The position numbers were made by a program, and so were the translations under genes. Shown here piece after piece: positions 4,514-7,365 of a DNA stretch of 7,365 nucleotides. The stretch lies in contig CAYPEZ010000041.1 of NCBI GenBank assembly GCA_964409985.1, forward strand, positions 1 through 7,365, in the 5' to 3' direction. Origin of the DNA: CAYPEZ01 sp964409985. GTDB taxonomy: Bacteria > Patescibacteriota > Minisyncoccia > Phycocordibacterales > UBA6899. Every line of letters starts with the position of its first letter. Position 1 is the stretch's first letter. Below the pieces are notes generated by a model. It worked only from the letters and a program-made list of their open reading frames with translations. It was not told the DNA's origin and did not search any database.

Positions 4514-4549
4514 CCCCCGCAAAAAGAGGGAATTGACCCCTCCGATTGC
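4514..4549 (+). repeat. Dispersed C-rich hairpin repeat, copy 1
   Basis: CCCCCGCAAAAAGAGGG, then AATTGACCCCTCCGATTGC. GAGGG pairs with CCCTC around a 7-nt loop; read on the minus strand this is a stem followed by TTTTTGC, i.e. a small intrinsic terminator. It lies 60 nt before the NERD gene start. Confidence 0.8.
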
Positions 4550-4573
4550 AAAGAAGTTGGTGGTGAGTAAAGT
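4546..4573 (+). promoter_or_regulatory. Candidate promoter of the NERD gene
   Basis: TTGCAA (4546-4551), 16-nt spacer, TAAAGT (4568-4573), 6 nt to the ATG. The -35 is the last part of the dispersed repeat. Box positions relative to the ATG are identical to those before the signal peptidase gene. Confidence 0.55.
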
Positions 4574-4579
4574 GGGGGA

Positions 4580-5230
4580 ATGGACTCATTTCCAGTCTTC
4601 CTTCTTTTTCTCTTTCTGGCACTTATGGGGCCAATTTTGGTGCTTCTAAAGACCCTGGTTCCACGGTGGAAAGGGGAAAGTGGGGAGCATTTCGTTACCG
4701 AACAGTTGCTCGGTTTGGATCCCTCAAAGTACAGCGTCATCTCAGACCTCCTTCTTCCTTCGCAGGGAAACATCTCTACCACGCAGATCGATCAGGTCGT
4801 CGTGTCGAACTTCGGTATTTTTGTGATCGAGACCAAAGCATATTCTGGGTGGATCTTTGGTGACGCACGGTGGCCATATTGGACGCAGACGCTCTATCAT
4901 CATAAAAGCAGATTCTATAATCCGATCCGTCAGAACTACGGGCATATCAAAGCGGTCGAGACATTGGTACGTCCGCATTCGCCGGTCGTGCCAGTTGTCG
5001 GATTCATCGCGTTCCCTAGTGCTGACCGCATTCGTGTATCAGGCACTTATGCGGTCGGAACTCCACGAGACATCATTAGAAAGATAAAAGCATTCACTGA
5101 CCCCGTTCTTACTGACGAACGGAAATTCGATATCCTTCAAAAGCTTCAACGGGCGAACATCCTAGATCCAATCGCGAGAAAAGCCCATATCCGAAACGCC
5201 AAAGAACTTAAAACACGAAAAGAAAAATAG
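4580..5230 (+). CDS. NERD-domain protein with N-terminal membrane anchor
   Basis: A 216-residue protein. Residues 4-26 form one hydrophobic membrane segment, followed by a NERD (nuclease-related) domain: KGESGEHFV (31-39), TTQIDQVVVSNFGIFVIETK (67-86), GWIFG (90-94), YWTQ (100-103) and FYNPIRQNYGHIKAV (112-126). The predicted active-site set of this restriction-endonuclease-like fold is present (Glu36, Asp71, Glu84, Lys86). The domain is thought to act on nucleic acid, but few members have a proven activity. With the anchor the domain probably faces the cytoplasm, at the membrane. The C-terminus is a basic tail (TRKEK). The start is supported by a -10 box 6 nt upstream (leaderless). It is a single gene, flanked by dispersed repeat copies on both sides. 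Confidence 0.92.
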   Translation: MDSFPVFLLFLFLALMGPILVLLKTLVPRWKGESGEHFVTEQLLGLDPSKYSVISDLLLPSQGNISTTQIDQVVVSNFGIFVIETKAYSGWIFGDARWPYWTQTLYHHKSRFYNPIRQNYGHIKAVETLVRPHSPVVPVVGFIAFPSADRIRVSGTYAVGTPRDIIRKIKAFTDPVLTDERKFDILQKLQRANILDPIARKAHIRNAKELKTRKEK

Positions 5231-5231
5231 C

Positions 5232-5279
5232 CCCCCGCAAAAAGGAGGGAACTGACCCCCGCCCCCTCCGATTACCAGG
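5232..5279 (+). repeat. Dispersed C-rich hairpin repeat, copy 2
   Basis: CCCCCGCAAAAAGGAGGG, then AACTGACCCC, a short C-rich insertion and CCTCCGATTACCAGG. It lies between convergent genes, one base after the NERD stop. The insertion gives a longer GGAGGG/CCCTCC stem than in the other copies. Confidence 0.8.
5239..5269 (-). terminator. Terminator of the minus-strand 5289-5681 gene, made by the repeat
   Basis: On the minus strand GGAGGG (5264-5269) pairs with CCCTCC (5244-5249) and is followed by TTTTTGC. It begins about 20 nt after that gene's stop codon. Confidence 0.6.
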
Positions 5280-5286
5280 GGTTTTT
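5263..5286 (+). terminator. Weak intrinsic terminator after the NERD gene
   Basis: CCCCT (5263-5267) pairs with AGGGG (5277-5281) around a 9-nt loop, followed by TTTTT (5282-5286). It shares bases with the minus-strand terminator, so the two structures exclude each other. Confidence 0.55.
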
Positions 5287-5288
5287 AA

Positions 5289-5681
5289 CTATCTCTCTTC
5301 AAATTTGTTCGGGAAGCCAGTCGCCCCGCTTTTAGGGGTGGCCGTAGACAATCCGGAAGCGAGGTCTTTTCTCCAGATCCATCCATTCGTTTCCAAGATG
5401 AGAGCCCCATCTTTCTCGGTCACATCCTTCACATTCTGTCCGCACACGAAGAACCGTGCTATCGGATCATGTGTCGTAGGAGAAAAATCAGAGGTTCTTT
5501 TGTAGAGCGATAGACCACCGCACTCAGGCCCCATGACTGACGCATAGACCACGAAGCGATCGTTCTGATATGCGAGCGCTTCTCGTGGTGAGAGTATGGA
5601 AGACATATACCAAGCAAGACAAGCGAGGAGGAAGACAAAAAGAGTGTACTTCCACCAATGCTTTTTGAAGTGTCTTTTCAT
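5289..5681 (-). CDS. Unknown single-pass membrane or exported protein
   Basis: A 130-residue protein. A basic start (MKRHFKKHWWK) and one hydrophobic segment (residues 13-30) form a signal anchor or signal peptide; a cut after the ALA at 35-37 is conceivable. The rest is polar and would lie outside the membrane, with Cys54 and Cys80 as a possible disulfide pair and short beta-like stretches (FVVYASVM, GALILETNGWIW). No family recognised. I chose the ATG at 5681 because a TATACT box ends exactly 6 nt upstream, as in the leaderless genes beside it. ATG at 5687 and TTG at 5696 would overlap that box. It is divergent from the signal peptidase gene and convergent with the NERD gene. An export substrate of the neighbouring peptidase is possible but only a guess. 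Confidence 0.75.
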   Translation of the reverse strand: MKRHFKKHWWKYTLFVFLLACLAWYMSSILSPREALAYQNDRFVVYASVMGPECGGLSLYKRTSDFSPTTHDPIARFFVCGQNVKDVTEKDGALILETNGWIWRKDLASGLSTATPKSGATGFPNKFEER

Positions 5682-5687
5682 GACCAT

Positions 5688-5693
5688 AGTATA
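5688..5693 (-). promoter_or_regulatory. -10 box of the minus-strand membrane protein gene
   Basis: Minus-strand TATACT, preceded by TTTG, ends 6 nt before the ATG at 5681. No good -35 is seen. Implies a leaderless transcript. Confidence 0.5.
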
Positions 5694-5713
5694 CAAAGAA
5701 AAGATACAAAGGT

Positions 5714-5751
5714 CCCCCGCAAAAAGAGGGAACTGACCCCTCTGGTTGCCA
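5714..5751 (+). repeat. Dispersed C-rich hairpin repeat, copy 3
   Basis: CCCCCGCAAAAAGAGGG, then AACTGACCCCTCTGGTTGCCA. AGAGGG/CCCTCT forms a 6-bp stem; the minus strand reads as a stem with T-run. It lies between two divergent genes, so it can end neither of their sense transcripts. Confidence 0.8.
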
Positions 5752-5773
5752 GGATTCTTTGCGGGTGTAGAGT
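5746..5773 (+). promoter_or_regulatory. Candidate promoter of the signal peptidase gene
   Basis: TTGCCA (5746-5751), 16-nt spacer, TAGAGT (5768-5773), 6 nt to the ATG at 5780. Same geometry as the NERD gene promoter, and the bases around the start (GGGAATGGA) are also the same. Confidence 0.55.
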
Positions 5774-5779
5774 TTGGGA

Positions 5780-6529
5780 ATGGAATTGATTCTCATTGTC
5801 CTGGCAGCTTTGCTTCTCGTCGGGGCATCATATCTATTGTTTGCCTATATTCACCATTTCTTCTTCCGTTTCTTTGGATCCGAGGAGCCAACATTCATCA
5901 AAGCACTGAAGATTCTTGCCTGGATGTTGATTCCAGATCTCTTATTCTCGATCCCATTGTTTCCAGGATTTGAATTGATTGGTATCGTCGCACTCTTCTT
6001 TGCGTTTCATTTCATTGCAAAGAAATACTTTCCACTGAACTCCATAAAACAGAACTTGAAAGTCTATGCTTCTGCGTATGTCACAAGTATGATTCTTGCT
6101 ATTGTCACGATCCTTCCGCTACGAATGTATATAGTAGAACCATTTATTGTGTCTGGAGCATCAATGTCACCGACGTTTGTGCACAATGACTATCTTTTGG
6201 TAAAGAAGTTTGACAAAAAATTCGATCGTGGCGATATTGTCGTCTTAAGGTCACCGGCGGATCCACTTGATATCTTCATCGAGCGAATTGTGGGCATGCC
6301 CAACGAAACAATCAATATCGAGAATGGAAAAGTCGTCGCAAATGGGACTCCACTTGAGGAGTCGTACCTTTCGCAACCCACATTCGGTACGTCAACGCCG
6401 TTTCAGCTGAAAGAGAATGAATACTTTGTACTTGGAGACAATAGGGCGAGTAGCTCGGACTCGAGATATTGGGGTCCCGTCAGAAAAGAGAACATTATCG
6501 GAAAAATCTGGGTAAAAGTCTTCCCCTAG
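5780..6529 (+). CDS. lepB: Signal peptidase I-like protein with altered catalytic lysine
   Basis: A 249-residue S26 family protein that would cleave signal peptides at the outer face of the membrane. Residues 1-120 carry about four hydrophobic segments (near 2-24, 45-60, 65-80, 97-118), more than the usual one or two. The peptidase part has box B VSGASMSPTF (124-133, nucleophile Ser128), box C YLLVKKF (138-144), box D RGDIVVLRSP (150-159) with FIERIVGMPNETI (166-178), and box E LGDNRASSSDSRYWGPV (218-234). The general-base lysine expected in the (I/V)-K-R motif is Glu168 (codon GAG). The enzyme may be inactive or use a different base. The start follows a -10 box 6 nt upstream; a TTG at 5774 overlaps that box. 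A dispersed repeat copy follows the stop. Confidence 0.9.
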   Translation: MELILIVLAALLLVGASYLLFAYIHHFFFRFFGSEEPTFIKALKILAWMLIPDLLFSIPLFPGFELIGIVALFFAFHFIAKKYFPLNSIKQNLKVYASAYVTSMILAIVTILPLRMYIVEPFIVSGASMSPTFVHNDYLLVKKFDKKFDRGDIVVLRSPADPLDIFIERIVGMPNETINIENGKVVANGTPLEESYLSQPTFGTSTPFQLKENEYFVLGDNRASSSDSRYWGPVRKENIIGKIWVKVFP

Positions 6530-6534
6530 AAAAT

Positions 6535-6562
6535 CCCCCGCAAAAAAGGGAACTGACCCCTC
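6535..6562 (+). repeat. Dispersed C-rich hairpin repeat, copy 4
   Basis: CCCCCGCAAAAAAGGG, then AACTGACCCCTC. It keeps the core but lacks the GATTGCC part of the other copies. It lies between convergent genes, just after the signal peptidase stop. Confidence 0.75.
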
Positions 6563-6575
6563 ACTCCGTTAGCCT

Positions 6576-6604
6576 AAAAAAATCCCCCAGAATGTGGGGG
6601 ATTT
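6576..6604 (-). terminator. Strong terminator of the 6609-7365 minus-strand gene
   Basis: AAATCCCCCA (6580-6589) pairs with TGGGGGATTT (6595-6604), 10 bp with a 5-nt loop. On the minus strand it ends in seven T residues (complement of 6576-6582), placed 4 nt after that gene's TAA. It may also stop plus-strand transcripts weakly. Confidence 0.85.
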
Positions 6605-6608
6605 AAAG

Positions 6609-7365
6609 TTAGGCAGGGATGAGCAGTCCTTGGTCATCAATCTGTGTGGCGCTCATATCCTCACTAATAGGCTCGAGCATGCTAGTGAGAATTTCGGCGA
6701 TGTCTCGTACAAATGGGCTGGGGCCGCCATAGGTACGAAGTCCACGCAGATATTCATATGGGAGAGGAATGTGACACTCGTACATACCACTTGCCCACTT
6801 GCTCTTATTCTTCCACGGGAGTTCGATGATTTGTTCCGAAAGAGTTTCTCGTAGACCCCTCGCATGGAGAGATGTACCCACATATCGAGACCACTCGAAA
6901 CAAATGTTTTCGATGTCGAATTCATCACCCAAATAGTGAATGATTCTGTATTCTGTACGCCGGACCTCTTGAGTATAGTCTGCATTCTCCTCATCGAAGA
7001 CACGCATGCTTACTTTCCGAGATTCAACAAGAATACTTTTGACTACATTGTGTTCCGAGTATAGATTGGTGAGCCGTCGGATATCTTTTGTAGTCTCAAA
7101 GAAGCAGGAGTTATTTTTTGTCTCAACCCCCTCGATATAGATGCTGCACTGAGTCTGGGCTTTAGTCCTCTGAGCTTTATCTACAGGAGGAGACACGGGG
7201 CTTCCTTTTTTGTGCCCGCACAATACCTGATGCTGTTCAAGAAAACCAATGACAGACCCAAGAGCAGAAATCTCAAACCATTCACTGTACCCACTGTACT
7301 CGCGGTTTTCGGGGCAAGCATATGAACGAAAGAGGAGATGAAGAGCCCTCTCTACTTCTTGAGCT
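6609..7365 (-). CDS. Unknown protein, C-terminal part (5' end outside window)
   Basis: The frame is open from the window's right edge to TAA at 6609, at least 251 residues. An apparent TTG start at 7223 is internal: upstream codons continue sensibly (QEVERALHLLFRSYACPE, then NREYSGYSEWFEISALGSVI). The protein looks soluble with no membrane segment. It has a Ser/Pro/Lys/Gln-rich linker near MCGHKKGSPVSPPVDKAQ, dividing an N-terminal helical part from an alpha/beta C-terminal part with several Trp/Tyr residues (FEWSRYVG, LPWKNKSKWASGMYECHIPL) and an acidic helix near the end. No catalytic motif or family recognised. Its own strong terminator supports it as a real gene. Confidence 0.8.
   Translation of the reverse strand, partial: AQEVERALHLLFRSYACPENREYSGYSEWFEISALGSVIGFLEQHQVLCGHKKGSPVSPPVDKAQRTKAQTQCSIYIEGVETKNNSCFFETTKDIRRLTNLYSEHNVVKSILVESRKVSMRVFDEENADYTQEVRRTEYRIIHYLGDEFDIENICFEWSRYVGTSLHARGLRETLSEQIIELPWKNKSKWASGMYECHIPLPYEYLRGLRTYGGPSPFVRDIAEILTSMLEPISEDMSATQIDDQGLLIPA

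Noticed and set aside
4378..4782. 134-codon minus-strand ORF across the repeat copy 1
   Set aside because: Runs through the dispersed repeat and is antisense to the NERD start; a similar repeat-derived ORF appears at copy 3 (5524-5796).
4514..6562. CRISPR array
   Set aside because: The four repeats are hundreds of bases apart, with genes between them.

Overview
The window looks like a piece of a small-genome bacterium, most likely a member of the Candidate Phyla Radiation (Patescibacteria, Parcubacteria-like). Three things suggest this. The RpoD C-terminus ends in KLRNY, a form I associate with that group. Genes are short and single. Several genes appear leaderless, with a -10 box ending only 6-9 nt before the start codon. 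TGA works as a stop, so the code is the standard bacterial one. The assignment is inference from a few features.

Layout: 1-131 is the 3' end of rpoD, whose terminator overlaps the stop codon. 282-1999 holds three small genes: a GRDP-like (WHxH...HHxP) protein, a DUF6176-like protein and, on the minus strand, a NYN-domain (PIN-like) predicted ribonuclease. A near-consensus promoter at 1399-1426 runs straight into a hairpin terminator and may make a very short RNA. At 2180-2266 a second copy of the last 28 RpoD codons appears. Its peptide is identical but 20 of 28 codons are synonymously different. It lies among strong hairpins (2081-2159, 2293-2343). This pattern looks like the scar of integration at the rpoD 3' end, with a recoded gene end at one side and a displaced end at the other. 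No recombinase is visible.

From about 2400 to 4087 there is an 85-codon unknown ORF with its own promoter and ribosome binding site, a 10-bp hairpin, and an AT-rich reverse transcriptase (QGSPIS, YSDD). The enzyme resembles the Unknown-Group/DRT anti-phage reverse transcriptases, not retrons, DGRs or group II introns. With its structured upstream region it is the best candidate for an unusual system here.

From 4100 to 6605 lies a run of small envelope-type genes: two tiny ORFs, an N-terminally anchored NERD-domain protein, a minus-strand single-pass protein, and a signal peptidase I whose box D lysine is replaced by glutamate. Four copies of a C-rich dispersed repeat occur between these genes. 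Its minus strand reads as a small intrinsic terminator. In two places the repeat sits exactly 60 nt from the start codon and is followed by a similarly spaced promoter. The window closes with the 3' part of an unrecognised minus-strand gene (6609-7365) behind a strong terminator.
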